Assembly: GCA_964470965.1 (NCBI GenBank)
Contig: CAYYIS010000012.1
Span: forward strand, 1-64,000
Direction of reading: 5' to 3'
Source: CAYYIS01 sp964470965
Lineage (GTDB): Bacteria; JAAXHH01; JABIQT01
Length of the DNA: 64,000 nt
Under the pieces are notes generated by a model. It ran no database searches. It was given only the letters and a program-made list of their open reading frames with translations, and was not told where the DNA came from. The position numbers and the translations under genes are program-made. Positions 36,411 through 45,106 of the stretch are shown here, one piece after another (position 1 is the stretch's first letter; every line of letters starts with the position of its first letter).

Positions 36411-37652
36411 TCACTGCATCCTTCCGGGCGGTTCGGAAAAATATGTCCTGTCCGCGAAGTACTTGAACATGCCAAATCCTGAAATTTCATCTTTGCACAT
36501 CCAGACCAGATCCGTTTCACAATACGACACTGATCCATGTCCTGGCGGCGAAAGGTCAGGTCGCGACAGAAGGTTCGCATGAGGCCAGATGCTGATATGC
36601 CTGAAACATATACCCTTTAAGAGGTTGTCTCTCACGAACTCTTTTATATGGGAAAAAGTCTGCTGGAACACACTTCCGTCACCCCATGACACGATCTCAC
36701 TGAGATCATCACCGGCATCCTGCACTTCCAGTGCCGAAAGTGGAACGCCGTCTAAAATGAACATCGCATCGGCGTTGGGATCAACAAGCACCCATTTCTC
36801 CAATCCATCGATCCAGACCTCACTGACAAAATGACCGTTGGTGCCGTTTGGAGTCCCCATCAGGACGATACAACGGGCTGGGATATCAAGCGCTTGGCAG
36901 GCCGAGACAAACGCCGCGGCATAATGAACACACATGACAATCGGACGATCGCCGTTGTGCCCGGTGCGGCTGCCGCCCCAGGACAGGATTGTTTCTGCAT
37001 CCCAGGGAGTATACACGGAGGCCCGTCCGGATCCTGTGTGCTCCCAACTCATCGAAATCCAGGTAGACAGTGCCTGCACTTTCGCTAGGCTGTCGGATGT
37101 GTTGCGAATGTAAGCCGGGATTATATTTAGCAATGAAGTCAATTTGGGATGATGTTTTGACTCGTAAGTGACAGCCGGCGGAGGGGGATCGCGCTCGTCT
37201 CCTCCCCGAATTCGGACGACATATTCAGCCGTTACGGCGTTCAGATATCCCATATGTATGTTTCGCCAGGTTTTTCCCTCATCATCGGATATCTCACTAT
37301 GGGTATCGCTGACGCCGGGCTCCAAGGCGAGGGACCAGGCATCCATGGCTGTGGATGCCGTCCACAATTGAATACAATTCGCATCACGTTTTAAAAAACC
37401 GGGACTCAGTGGGATCTCATGCCATCGATAAAAGGAATGATCACCGGGAGACAGATCTGCAATTCTCTTGTTGTTTAGCTGTACGTGAAGAGGATGTGAA
37501 TGCCGATCGTAGGGACGGGCCAAGATATAAAGGGTGGCATGTGTATCGATGGTAGGAAGAGATATCCTGGTCCTTGCATAACGAAACCGGGTCAGTTCTT
37601 CGCAAAGGGTTGGTATGACCCTGCCCTGTTCATTGGCATATAGCCGACTCAA
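36411..37652 (-). CDS. Transglutaminase-like (papain-fold) domain protein
   Basis: A 413-residue protein with no signal peptide or membrane span. The C-terminal half (about 185-300) is a transglutaminase-like domain with a complete triad: Cys241 in VMCVHYAAAFVSAC, His274 in NGHFVSEVW and Asp291 in WVLVDPNAD. The N-terminal part (20-150) is beta-rich, including a patch resembling sugar-binding or laminin-G folds. It may cleave or transfer an amide. It starts with TTG, supported by AAAGG eight bases upstream and by the promoter at 37716-37745. It is the first gene of the nine-gene run. A catalytic domain heading a small-molecule operon is unusual. Confidence 0.78.
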   Translation of the reverse strand: MSRLYANEQGRVIPTLCEELTRFRYARTRISLPTIDTHATLYILARPYDRHSHPLHVQLNNKRIADLSPGDHSFYRWHEIPLSPGFLKRDANCIQLWTASTAMDAWSLALEPGVSDTHSEISDDEGKTWRNIHMGYLNAVTAEYVVRIRGGDERDPPPPAVTYESKHHPKLTSLLNIIPAYIRNTSDSLAKVQALSTWISMSWEHTGSGRASVYTPWDAETILSWGGSRTGHNGDRPIVMCVHYAAAFVSACQALDIPARCIVLMGTPNGTNGHFVSEVWIDGLEKWVLVDPNADAMFILDGVPLSALEVQDAGDDLSEIVSWGDGSVFQQTFSHIKEFVRDNLLKGICFRHISIWPHANLLSRPDLSPPGHGSVSYCETDLVWMCKDEISGFGMFKYFADRTYFSEPPGRMQ

Positions 37653-37692
37653 ATATGATACCTTTCTTAGGTGTTAAAATTATCTTAAAGAC

Positions 37693-37716
37693 GTCGATGA
37701 AGATGTCGATGAAGAT
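37693..37716. repeat. Perfect 12-bp tandem repeat next to a promoter
   Basis: GTCGATGAAGAT occurs twice in a row (37693-37704 and 37705-37716). It lies just downstream of the -10 box of the minus-strand promoter, over the predicted start point, where a bound regulator could block transcription. Confidence 0.85.
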
Positions 37717-37745
37717 ATATAATATTGTTTAACAGGATTCGTCAA
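37716..37745 (-). promoter_or_regulatory. Candidate promoter of the nine-gene catabolic run
   Basis: Read on the minus strand, TTGACG (complement of 37740-37745) and TATATA (complement of 37716-37721) are 18 bp apart. The predicted start near 37709 gives a leader of about 57 nt to the TTG of the transglutaminase-like gene. Confidence 0.5.
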
Positions 37746-37777
37746 GACAGACATTTTATATAAATTGCCAGGGTGTC

Positions 37778-37806
37778 TTGACAAGATCAACACCGTTTCC
37801 TATACT
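37778..37806 (+). promoter_or_regulatory. Near-consensus sigma-70 promoter with a long leader
   Basis: TTGACA (37778-37783) and TATACT (37801-37806) are exactly 17 bp apart, the best promoter match in the window. Transcription would begin near 37813, over 400 nt before the next gene start at 38229. Confidence 0.7.
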
Positions 37807-38228
37807 TTGGTAAATATTACCCTTCGAAGAGAGACCAAGAATAACCGGAAGGCTGGCTTGGGGCCCGGAGATGCTCGAAATCACGAGGTATCCGTTGGTG
37901 ATGAAGTGGATTTGACAGGCTCCGAACTGAAAGATGAGAGTTTGTTACCAGCAGAAGCCGCCCATGGATAAAACCCCTGCAGAGGGTGGGACCTTTCAAA
38001 ACCGGGAATCAATACCTGGTGGGGCAACCCCGCTCACTTTTCGCCATGGCATATAGATCAACATCCACTAAGATCCCATACGTGAAACCAAATTCTCCGT
38101 GACAAATTTAATACATACTGAAAATTGGTTCTGTACCTGGAATCACCGGTTTAAATCAAACATGCCTTTGATGGGATGACAGAATATTGACAATGAAGCG
38201 TATTCTAATTTCCTATAAGGAGTAGTTC

Positions 38229-39350
38229 ATGTTCGATGTGATTGTAGTCGGTGGTGGCATTGTAGGTGTATCAACTGCCTATAGTCTTGTGCTATCCGGT
38301 GCGCGTGTCCTTTTAATCGACCGGATTGACCATGGAAGGGCAACCGACGCTGGGGCTGGCATCATATCACCGATTGCCTACAATGGCGAAGCCCATCCGG
38401 TTCACCGGTTACTCTCCGACGCATTTGCATATTATGATGACCTAATCGACGACCTCTCCACTTCCAATGCGGGGGATACCGGTTTCGATAGATGTGGAAA
38501 ACTGGTGGTAGCGGTGACGCAAGACGAACTGGAGGATTTCCAAGCCGTCAAGTATCCGGTCACCGCACAGGAGAATGGTGAGGATGACGAGCGAGGCAGA
38601 CTTATCTCAAGTGAAGATGCCAAACAGCTTTTTCCAGCTCTCGCAGACGTCCGAGGCGCCATTCATTTTCCTGATGCGGCGAGAGTGGACGGCCGCCGTC
38701 TGACAGCGGCTATAAAAACCAGAGCGCAACGATCGGGACTGTTTTGCCGAAATGACTCCGTTAAACGGTTAATCATCGAACATAAAACATGTATAGGGGT
38801 AGTGGCGTCAAACGAACATTTAGAGTCTCATCAAGTGGTGATCGCAGGTGGAGCTTGGTCACCGTCGCTGGGTGACCAGCTGAACATCCACATACCTGTA
38901 GCGCCACAACGGGGTCAAATAGTTCATCTGGATACGGGAAATACTGACACGTCGAGCTGGCCCATTGTGACCGCATTTCATGATCATTATATGGTCCCCT
39001 GGCCCGATAACAGGATCGTTGTTGGCGCTACAAGGGAGACCGGTTCGGGGTTTGAGCCGGTCACCACTGCCGGAGGAATTCAAGAGATATTGGGAGAGGC
39101 GCTGCGCGTGGCGCCAGGCCTGGAGGATGCAGAATTTAAAGAGGTAAGGGTGGGACTGCGCCCATTAACTTCTGACCGGATGCCTATTCTAGGTGCGGTA
39201 CCGGGGTTTGACGGTATTTATCTGGCCACGGGACATGGTCCAACCGGGCTACAACTCGGTCCCCTCACCGGAAAATTAATCTCAGATCTTATGCTTGACC
39301 AGACTATGGAAATAGAGCTCTCTGACTTTCGGGTTGATCGTTTCAGTTGA
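38229..39350 (+). CDS. FAD-dependent oxidoreductase of the DAO (D-amino-acid oxidase) family
   Basis: A 373-residue flavoprotein related to glycine, sarcosine and D-amino-acid oxidases. The dinucleotide fold is VIVVGGGIVGVSTAYSL at residues 4-20, followed by LIDRID, which binds the FAD ribose. VVIAGGAWSPSLGDQL (about 205) and GLRPLTSDRMPILGAVPG (about 315) are typical of the family. It oxidises an amine or 2-hydroxyacid, with the substrate unknown. The start is preceded by AAGGAG. A promoter and an unusually long leader lie upstream, so control at the RNA level is possible. Confidence 0.9.
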   Translation: MFDVIVVGGGIVGVSTAYSLVLSGARVLLIDRIDHGRATDAGAGIISPIAYNGEAHPVHRLLSDAFAYYDDLIDDLSTSNAGDTGFDRCGKLVVAVTQDELEDFQAVKYPVTAQENGEDDERGRLISSEDAKQLFPALADVRGAIHFPDAARVDGRRLTAAIKTRAQRSGLFCRNDSVKRLIIEHKTCIGVVASNEHLESHQVVIAGGAWSPSLGDQLNIHIPVAPQRGQIVHLDTGNTDTSSWPIVTAFHDHYMVPWPDNRIVVGATRETGSGFEPVTTAGGIQEILGEALRVAPGLEDAEFKEVRVGLRPLTSDRMPILGAVPGFDGIYLATGHGPTGLQLGPLTGKLISDLMLDQTMEIELSDFRVDRFS

Positions 39351-39498
39351 ACGATATTTTACCCGCGGTTTACACTCCTTGAAGATATTGCTTCAGTGTT
39401 TTAGCTATCTCAAAAACCCCTTGCCAAAAGCCGTCGCAACATTAGTTTAATTGACCATTGTATATTCTGCATTCGTAGTATATAAAGGGGACTGGAAT

Positions 39499-40017
39499 AT
39501 GGCGTTTGATGTCAAAAAGCGTGGAAAACTGACGTACTACTATAACGGTGAAAACCCGGTTTTATCTGCACTTGTGACGGAGGAACTGGGAGATGGGGAT
39601 CTGAAAATTTACTTTGCAGGATTAACAGGCGGCTATTCTGCCAAGGGTGTTCTCGAACGGGAAAACCTGGTATTTATGGAGCCCGATGAAGAAATTCCGC
39701 TTGTGTTCAAGAGCTGGGAGAAATGGTTGCAGGACGCAGGACTCTGTGAATCGCTTAAACAAATTGATTTTATTGAAGTTCATGCGTTCGGTTGCCAACC
39801 GAAATCTCCCAACCCTCTTGTGGATCCCATTGGCTATGCGGAGGAACAGAAGCGGCTGCGTGAAGCTTATGCACGTGCGTACAGCGGGTTCTTCAGGGAT
39901 TATCTGCCAGAGAATGGGGTGCCGTGCCGTTTTACGGTCCACCTGGTTGATGTCCCAGACACGGCCGCATCGTATGAATTCTATTCCACGGCATTGCTTC
40001 AGAAATCTCTTCAATAA
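39499..40017 (+). CDS. Uncharacterised 172-residue protein
   Basis: I do not recognise this protein. It has no signal peptide or membrane span and looks soluble. An N-terminal beta-rich part (FDVKKRGKLTYYYNG, LKIYFAGLTGGYSAKGVL) is followed by a helical section with EEQKRLREAYARAYSG and a final strand, RFTVHLVDVPD. ATG 39499 has AAGGGGA ahead of it and is preferred over a frame opening at 39451. It stands alone between the FAD oxidoreductase and a convergent pair of Gfo/Idh-type genes. Confidence 0.7.
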   Translation: MAFDVKKRGKLTYYYNGENPVLSALVTEELGDGDLKIYFAGLTGGYSAKGVLERENLVFMEPDEEIPLVFKSWEKWLQDAGLCESLKQIDFIEVHAFGCQPKSPNPLVDPIGYAEEQKRLREAYARAYSGFFRDYLPENGVPCRFTVHLVDVPDTAASYEFYSTALLQKSLQ

Positions 40018-40250
40018 CAGGGATTATCCCTCAGCAGATTTTGTATTAACACGTGGATGTATTTATTCTTCCAATGATAGCACGATGTTCCTCTGCCAAC
40101 CCTTGGTGAAGCCAACCGATCAGGGTCTTTTCTCGGTGGATAGAGATATCGCGATTGATGCCAAAACAGAAAGTCCCACGCGAGATTCAGCAAGGAACAT
40201 TCAGACTAAACCAGGTAGAGTAAAATTCGTCTACGGCGATGAAGTCCCCT

Positions 40251-41126
40251 TCAATTTAATTCCACCCTTACCGGTTTAGTGGTATCGATCGCACACTTAA
40301 TAGCATCTAAAATAACTTGGGACTGACCGGTGGAAAGAACCGTTTGGTGTCTCGCCGTCAGTGATTCTCGGTCCTCCAGATAGGCGGCCAACCAGTTGGT
40401 ATAAGAACATTGGTCCCCTCTTTTGTAAGTTGTCAATCTTTGACCAGTAACGATGCCTGCAATATTCTCCTGAGGGTCATAATTCAGGAGCCCGCCGGTA
40501 CCCAGCAGCGTAATCTGACTTTCATCCTCAAGATATTTTGGTACGATGGACAGTTGCCCATTGGCTCTGTTTGACATTAACAGGGTCGCATTGATATGAC
40601 ACGCTTGATTATGGGATATGCCTGATATGTGAAGGGTCTTCAGGGGGGCCTGCAATAACCCATCAGCCACATCCACCGCCTGACACATCGCCCACCAGGC
40701 GCTATGGAGGTTGTGCCCTCCGGAGGTGAGATAACGAAGATAGACCGGGTCCCCGAAGGCTTCTTCCCGACACTCGGCCTCAATCTGTTGATAGGGATGG
40801 GACCACTTCGAAGGGGGTGCAACGGTGATATTATTGCCATCACATGATATCCCGTTTATGGGGCCGGCTGTGAGTGTCGACACCTCCCGCGCAAACAAGA
40901 GATTTAGGTCCTCGCACAGTGATGGTAAAGCTGCTAGGATGACACAATGATCGGGTTGACTTGCCTCGAAAAGATCCTCGAAATTTGTGCCGGTTGGTAT
41001 TGAGAGTTCTCCCGATAGACTGCCGTCTATCATGTACAATCCGGTTACATTAAACGATTGTGAGAGGCGGTTGACAGCCTCGATTTCGTTTTTGCTGGCT
41101 ACAGCCAGGATTCGGTGATTTCTCAT
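40251..41126 (-). CDS. Degenerate Gfo/Idh-like protein
   Basis: A 291-residue protein with the outline of a Gfo/Idh oxidoreductase but without its nucleotide motifs: the Rossmann loop reads VASKNE instead of GxGxxG, and the EKP position reads AGPIN. The middle and C-terminal parts (YLRYLTSGGHNLHSAWWAMC, LLGTGGLLNYDP) still follow the substrate domain. Its ATG overlaps the stop of the upstream full-length Gfo/Idh gene by four bases, so it may act as a non-catalytic partner. The family link is tentative. Confidence 0.6.
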   Translation of the reverse strand: MRNHRILAVASKNEIEAVNRLSQSFNVTGLYMIDGSLSGELSIPTGTNFEDLFEASQPDHCVILAALPSLCEDLNLLFAREVSTLTAGPINGISCDGNNITVAPPSKWSHPYQQIEAECREEAFGDPVYLRYLTSGGHNLHSAWWAMCQAVDVADGLLQAPLKTLHISGISHNQACHINATLLMSNRANGQLSIVPKYLEDESQITLLGTGGLLNYDPQENIAGIVTGQRLTTYKRGDQCSYTNWLAAYLEDRESLTARHQTVLSTGQSQVILDAIKCAIDTTKPVRVELN

Positions 41127-42265
41127 TGTGCCCTCTCCCTCTGAAGGGGCAATGACACAATTTCGCCAGTCACTATCGATTGGTATCCTGCTAAAAGTAT
41201 CTCCATATTTTCTCTTGCATCCTCAACCGTGTAGCGTGTCGGTCTGTCCTTGTCGATTGCATCAATTAAATCGTCAAGACCGTTTGCGAGCGGGTTGGTA
41301 GATAGGCCGACGCACTGGCCGGGAGCCCGAGACGCCCATTGCATCGGATCATTTGGGGGAACCCGGTAGTCGGCGTTTATGATTTCATCGCGAATAAAGG
41401 TATCTATGGAAGGCCGGTTGGAATCAACGCGGGCCGTACCGGATGTTCCTACCAGAAATGCGTTATTCATACCGCCTGAATTGTGGCTCGCGACCCCGGT
41501 TCTAGATCCGCTTATGGTCGCGATTCGCCCATGGGTGTCCGCCATACTCAAGGTCCCGAAATCATCGGCGGCATGGGCGGCATGTTCAGGAAAAAAATAG
41601 GCGTCTCCTTGTCCCCAGATTTGTTTAATGGGACCAACGCAGCGCTGAACCAAACCTACCGCATAAGCACCAATCGTTAACAGTTCCCGCTTGATGTCTT
41701 GGAATTTCCACTGACCTGCGGGTAAAAACGGCGTGTTTCTATCCTCGTCCGTGATTTTCCTAGGATTTCCTTTACCAAACATAAGGTCGGCGTGTACACC
41801 GAGCAGGTTTCCCAGGGCACCACTATTTATCAAGGCTAGACTTGTTTGGACCAGCTCGCCATAGGTGTAACTCGGAACGATGGTCTTAACCCCTGATCTA
41901 CCGATCTGATCAACGACCATATCACATTCCTCGATAGTCGCACCGAGGAATTTGTCTATCCAGACATGTTTTCCGGCACCGGCACATCTTATTATGAGTT
42001 CGGATCTTCGCTCGATTTCATGTCCGATACTGACAATATCTATATCTGGACTACTTAGTGCATCATCGACGCTTTCTATATACGGTACGTCTAATTCGTC
42101 CGCAGCCGATCGGTTCCAATTTTTAAGGTACGGGTCTATATCGGGTTCATCGGCTACGGCTACTATTCTGATCCTTGGATGTGCCTGATACAGTGGAACG
42201 AAACTCCGTTGATGGCTGTGTTTACTGAAGCTCAAGAGCAGTATGCCATAGGTTCGTTGCGTCAT
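41123..42265 (-). CDS. Gfo/Idh/MocA-family oxidoreductase, variant active site
   Basis: A 380-residue member of the family. The expected EKP motif reads HVWIDKFLG near residue 107, so the Lys remains but its neighbours differ. The N-terminal segment GILLLSFSKHSHQRSF also departs from GxGxxG. The C-terminal domain is recognisable by VPSYTYGELVQTSLALINSG and DDFGTLSMADTHGRIATISG. The start has AGGA seven bases upstream. It forms a two-gene unit with the degenerate paralogue downstream, the pair overlapping by four bases. Confidence 0.8.
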   Translation of the reverse strand: MTQRTYGILLLSFSKHSHQRSFVPLYQAHPRIRIVAVADEPDIDPYLKNWNRSAADELDVPYIESVDDALSSPDIDIVSIGHEIERRSELIIRCAGAGKHVWIDKFLGATIEECDMVVDQIGRSGVKTIVPSYTYGELVQTSLALINSGALGNLLGVHADLMFGKGNPRKITDEDRNTPFLPAGQWKFQDIKRELLTIGAYAVGLVQRCVGPIKQIWGQGDAYFFPEHAAHAADDFGTLSMADTHGRIATISGSRTGVASHNSGGMNNAFLVGTSGTARVDSNRPSIDTFIRDEIINADYRVPPNDPMQWASRAPGQCVGLSTNPLANGLDDLIDAIDKDRPTRYTVEDARENMEILLAGYQSIVTGEIVSLPLQRERAQ

Positions 42266-42418
42266 GTGATTTTCCTGATCTGTTTTTGGGCCGGTGGTTC
42301 AGGGGACGTAATTAGTATACATAAGCTCTGTGTCAAACGAATACTTTTTTAGTGACTTATCGATTTTATTGACATATTTTCACCTACGCAACACAAAACC
42401 TCTGTAAGGAGAGCATGT

Positions 42419-43771
42419 ATGGATGGTCTAATATCTGAAGTTTCCAACTTCCTTTGGGGAATTTGGGCAATCGGAATATTGATGCTGTTGGGTGTTCTTA
42501 TGACTCTCAGCAGCAAAGGGATACAATTCAGGCGTTTCACATTGTCTTTACGCTTGGTATTACAAGGGGCATTGCGTAAGCATAATGTCGAGAACGCCAG
42601 TGGGGACATATCACCATTCCAGGCATTAACGACCGCAATGGCAGCTACCGTTGGCAACGGTAATATAGCCGGTGTTGCGACAGCTATAGCTGTTGGCGGC
42701 CCCGGCGCTGCATTCTGGATGATCGTTATCGCGCCACTGGGGATGGCGACTAAATTTTCCGAGGCAGTCCTGGCACTCAGGTACCGTGAGACAAACGAAG
42801 ACGGAACCATGTTGGGCGGTCCCATGATGTATATAAAAAAAGGAACGGCTATCCCCGCTCTGGGGAGTGTTTTTGCACTATGTGCCTGTCTCGGTGGGAT
42901 AGGGGGTGGTAACATCTCACAGGCGAATTCTATCGCCCTGGTGATGAATACCGAGTTTTCCATCCCATTCTGGGCGACGGGACTCGGTCTGGCGTTAATG
43001 CTCGGAATTGTAATCATTGGAGGTATTAAGCGCATTGGCGCTTTTGCAGAGCAGGCTGTGCCCGCAATGGTTGTTCTCTATGGTATCGGTGTTTTGATAG
43101 TCCTGATTTCTAATATTGAAATGCTTCCCGCGGCAGTGAACCTTATCGTTACCGGTGCATTTCAACCGGCGGCGCCTGTGGGCGGATTTGCCGGCGCCAC
43201 AGTCGCCCATACGATAGAGTATGGGGTTCGTCGAGGGGTGATTTCGAGTGAAGCCGGTATAGGCAGCGCAGGCATAGCCCATGGTGCCGCGTCAACAACG
43301 GAGCCGCTTAAGCAAGGGTATCTTGCCATGATTGGCGTTTTCATAGATACCATAGTGGTTTGTTCGATGACAGCCTTGACGGTAGTCGTCACCGGGGTGT
43401 GGGACACCGGACTGATCAGCACGGCCATGGTAGCCTCGGCGTTTAATTCAAATATTCCATACGGTGGTGTGATCATCGCATTCTGCTCACTTATGTTCGG
43501 TTTTACCACCATGGTAACCTGGGCTTATTATGGCGAGCAGGGGTTACGGTTTCTTTGGAAATCGCGTCATGTCGTAACCGGATTCCGGGTGATCTGGTGT
43601 ATATGTGCTGTTTTCGGCGCGGTATACGGCGCCCAGGTAATCTGGGACATTGGTGACATTCTTATCTGGTCGATGATGGCGCCGAATGTTGTAGGTTTGT
43701 TGTATCTGGTAAAAGAAATCCGGGTTATAACGGATGAAGGCGACCGGGCCGTATCGATTCGCGAGGTATGA
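42419..43771 (+). CDS. Sodium:alanine symporter family (AGCS) transporter
   Basis: A 450-residue inner-membrane amino-acid/sodium symporter with about 10-11 transmembrane segments. Family landmarks are ATVGNGNIAGVATAIAVGGPGA near residue 78 (the sodium and substrate site) and RRGVISSEAGIGSAGIAHGA near 275. It would import alanine, glycine or a related small amino acid. ATG 42419 has AAGGAG ahead; an ATG four bases earlier opens only seven codons. Its stop overlaps the start of the MFS gene (ATGA). Confidence 0.92.
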   Translation: MDGLISEVSNFLWGIWAIGILMLLGVLMTLSSKGIQFRRFTLSLRLVLQGALRKHNVENASGDISPFQALTTAMAATVGNGNIAGVATAIAVGGPGAAFWMIVIAPLGMATKFSEAVLALRYRETNEDGTMLGGPMMYIKKGTAIPALGSVFALCACLGGIGGGNISQANSIALVMNTEFSIPFWATGLGLALMLGIVIIGGIKRIGAFAEQAVPAMVVLYGIGVLIVLISNIEMLPAAVNLIVTGAFQPAAPVGGFAGATVAHTIEYGVRRGVISSEAGIGSAGIAHGAASTTEPLKQGYLAMIGVFIDTIVVCSMTALTVVVTGVWDTGLISTAMVASAFNSNIPYGGVIIAFCSLMFGFTTMVTWAYYGEQGLRFLWKSRHVVTGFRVIWCICAVFGAVYGAQVIWDIGDILIWSMMAPNVVGLLYLVKEIRVITDEGDRAVSIREV

Positions 43772-44970
43772 ACACAGACGATCCTCAATACATCAGCCGC
43801 CCGACTGGTCTCATACTCGGTGTCGGGCTGATGTACCTGGCGGCCTATCAGATTTTTAAACTGCCACCCGTTCTGCCGGAATTGCTTGAATCCTACCAAT
43901 ACGACCGAACGTTAGCAGGAGGATTCATGTCTGTGTATGCGGCCGTGGGCTTGTTTCTTTCAGTACCTCTCGGAAGAACGGTGGCACGAAGCGGTCCTGT
44001 GCCGGTGGTCACCATCTCGATTCTTTTTATGATTGCAGGGAATTTAGCAGGCCTTACTTACGCTTCCTCCGGCGGCGCCATGCTCCTGGCCAGGTGCCTG
44101 GAGGGGATCGGCTTCGCCGGTTTCGCCATCGTAGGGCCCGTTATGGCCAATCGATACGCATCGCGAGCTATGCTTCCGATTGTCATCAGTTTAACAGCGA
44201 TATGGATCCCGGTCGGTCAATTGATAGCGGCAGGAATCACCCCGTTGATTATACCCCAGTACGATTGGGGCGGATTGTGGTGGATTGGAATCGCCGGAAC
44301 GGTCATTCTGGGGATCATTTCGATACCGGTTCTGCAAGGCATGACCTCGAATGAGCATGATGCTGGCACCGTCCAACGGCACTCGGCTAGGTCCCTCTCG
44401 CCGACACACCGACGTCGTCTTATTATCTCAGCATCTCTGTTCATGGTCTTCTCCATTCAGTATCTGGCATTTATGACCTGGCTGCCCCAATATCTGGTCG
44501 AGGCTCAGAATATGACCACCGCGGAATCAGCACTGGGTTACATGGTGCCGATCGCAATTGTAATTCCTACGAGTTTACTGTCGGGATGGATGTTCGGTAA
44601 GGGATTTAAACCACAGCATCTCATGATTGCGGGAATGATTTTGATCGCTATTGTATGGGGGCTAATTCCGGTTGCCAGTCAGGGTATGTGGGGGATCGTC
44701 TTACTGATTGTTTATGGTATCGGAGCGGGAGTCACACCTACCTGCCTGTTTGCCATGCCTTCCACCATAGTCGGCCCAGATGGTCCGACATCAGATGCCT
44801 TCGGAATCATCATGACCGGGCGAAGTATGGGGGTGTTGATCGGACCTATGTTGCTGGCATGGATATTCACAGTGTCCGGCACCTGGTCCCACGTAGCACC
44901 GGTTTTCCTTGTCACCACTGTAATAGGCTGCGGACTTAGCCTATTGTTATATCGAACCCTGAAACAGTAA
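43768..44970 (+). CDS. MFS-family transporter (CynX/NimT-like)
   Basis: A 400-residue inner-membrane carrier with 12 predicted membrane segments. MSVYAAVGLFLSVPLGRTVARSG is the motif between TM2 and TM3, and LARCLEGIGFAGFAIVGPVMANRYA is typical of TM4-TM5 in the cyanate/nitrate-like branch. The direction and substrate of transport are unknown. Translation is coupled to the AGCS symporter by a four-base overlap, so the two may serve the same compound class. Confidence 0.87.
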   Translation: MNTDDPQYISRPTGLILGVGLMYLAAYQIFKLPPVLPELLESYQYDRTLAGGFMSVYAAVGLFLSVPLGRTVARSGPVPVVTISILFMIAGNLAGLTYASSGGAMLLARCLEGIGFAGFAIVGPVMANRYASRAMLPIVISLTAIWIPVGQLIAAGITPLIIPQYDWGGLWWIGIAGTVILGIISIPVLQGMTSNEHDAGTVQRHSARSLSPTHRRRLIISASLFMVFSIQYLAFMTWLPQYLVEAQNMTTAESALGYMVPIAIVIPTSLLSGWMFGKGFKPQHLMIAGMILIAIVWGLIPVASQGMWGIVLLIVYGIGAGVTPTCLFAMPSTIVGPDGPTSDAFGIIMTGRSMGVLIGPMLLAWIFTVSGTWSHVAPVFLVTTVIGCGLSLLLYRTLKQ

Positions 44971-45106
44971 CCTGTTCGTATGATAGACACAGGAAATCAG
45001 TATACAGGCTGCATTTTGCTTACGAGAATCCCATGCGCGTGACAACCGGATTCCTCTTGGATACGAATCCCTATTGGTAAATATAGCGTCGTTCAGGGAG
45101 CATTGA

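Larger units (their letters stand above)
37653..38228. other. 576-bp intergenic region with two promoters and a long leader
   Basis: The region separates divergent genes. It carries a minus-strand promoter (37716-37745), a strong plus-strand promoter (37778-37806), a 12-bp tandem repeat (37693-37716) and then about 415 bp of plus-strand leader before the FAD oxidoreductase. The leader contains short stems, for example CTCG/CGAG near 37876-37889 and GTGGGG/CCCCGC near 38016-38031. I could not match it to a known riboswitch or structured RNA, and I see no convincing small gene. Confidence 0.6.

Noticed and set aside
37765..37971. Possible 68-residue gene in the leader downstream of the strong promoter
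   Set aside because: Its start precedes the promoter's own start point, it has no ribosome site, and the product resembles nothing I know.
38187..38217. TTGACA followed by TATAAG just before the FAD oxidoreductase gene
   Set aside because: The spacing is 21 bp and the -10-like sequence overlaps the ribosome site, so the promoter at 37778-37806 is more credible.
39647..40279. 210-codon plus-strand frame over the uncharacterised gene and its downstream gap
   Set aside because: It runs in another frame through the gene at 39499, which has a strong ribosome site; its composition is Arg/Cys-rich, as expected of an out-of-frame reading.
42349..43035. Open reading frame of 228 codons on the minus strand
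   Set aside because: It is antisense to the clear AGCS symporter gene, has no ribosome site and no recognisable motif; hydrophobic shadow frames are common opposite membrane proteins.
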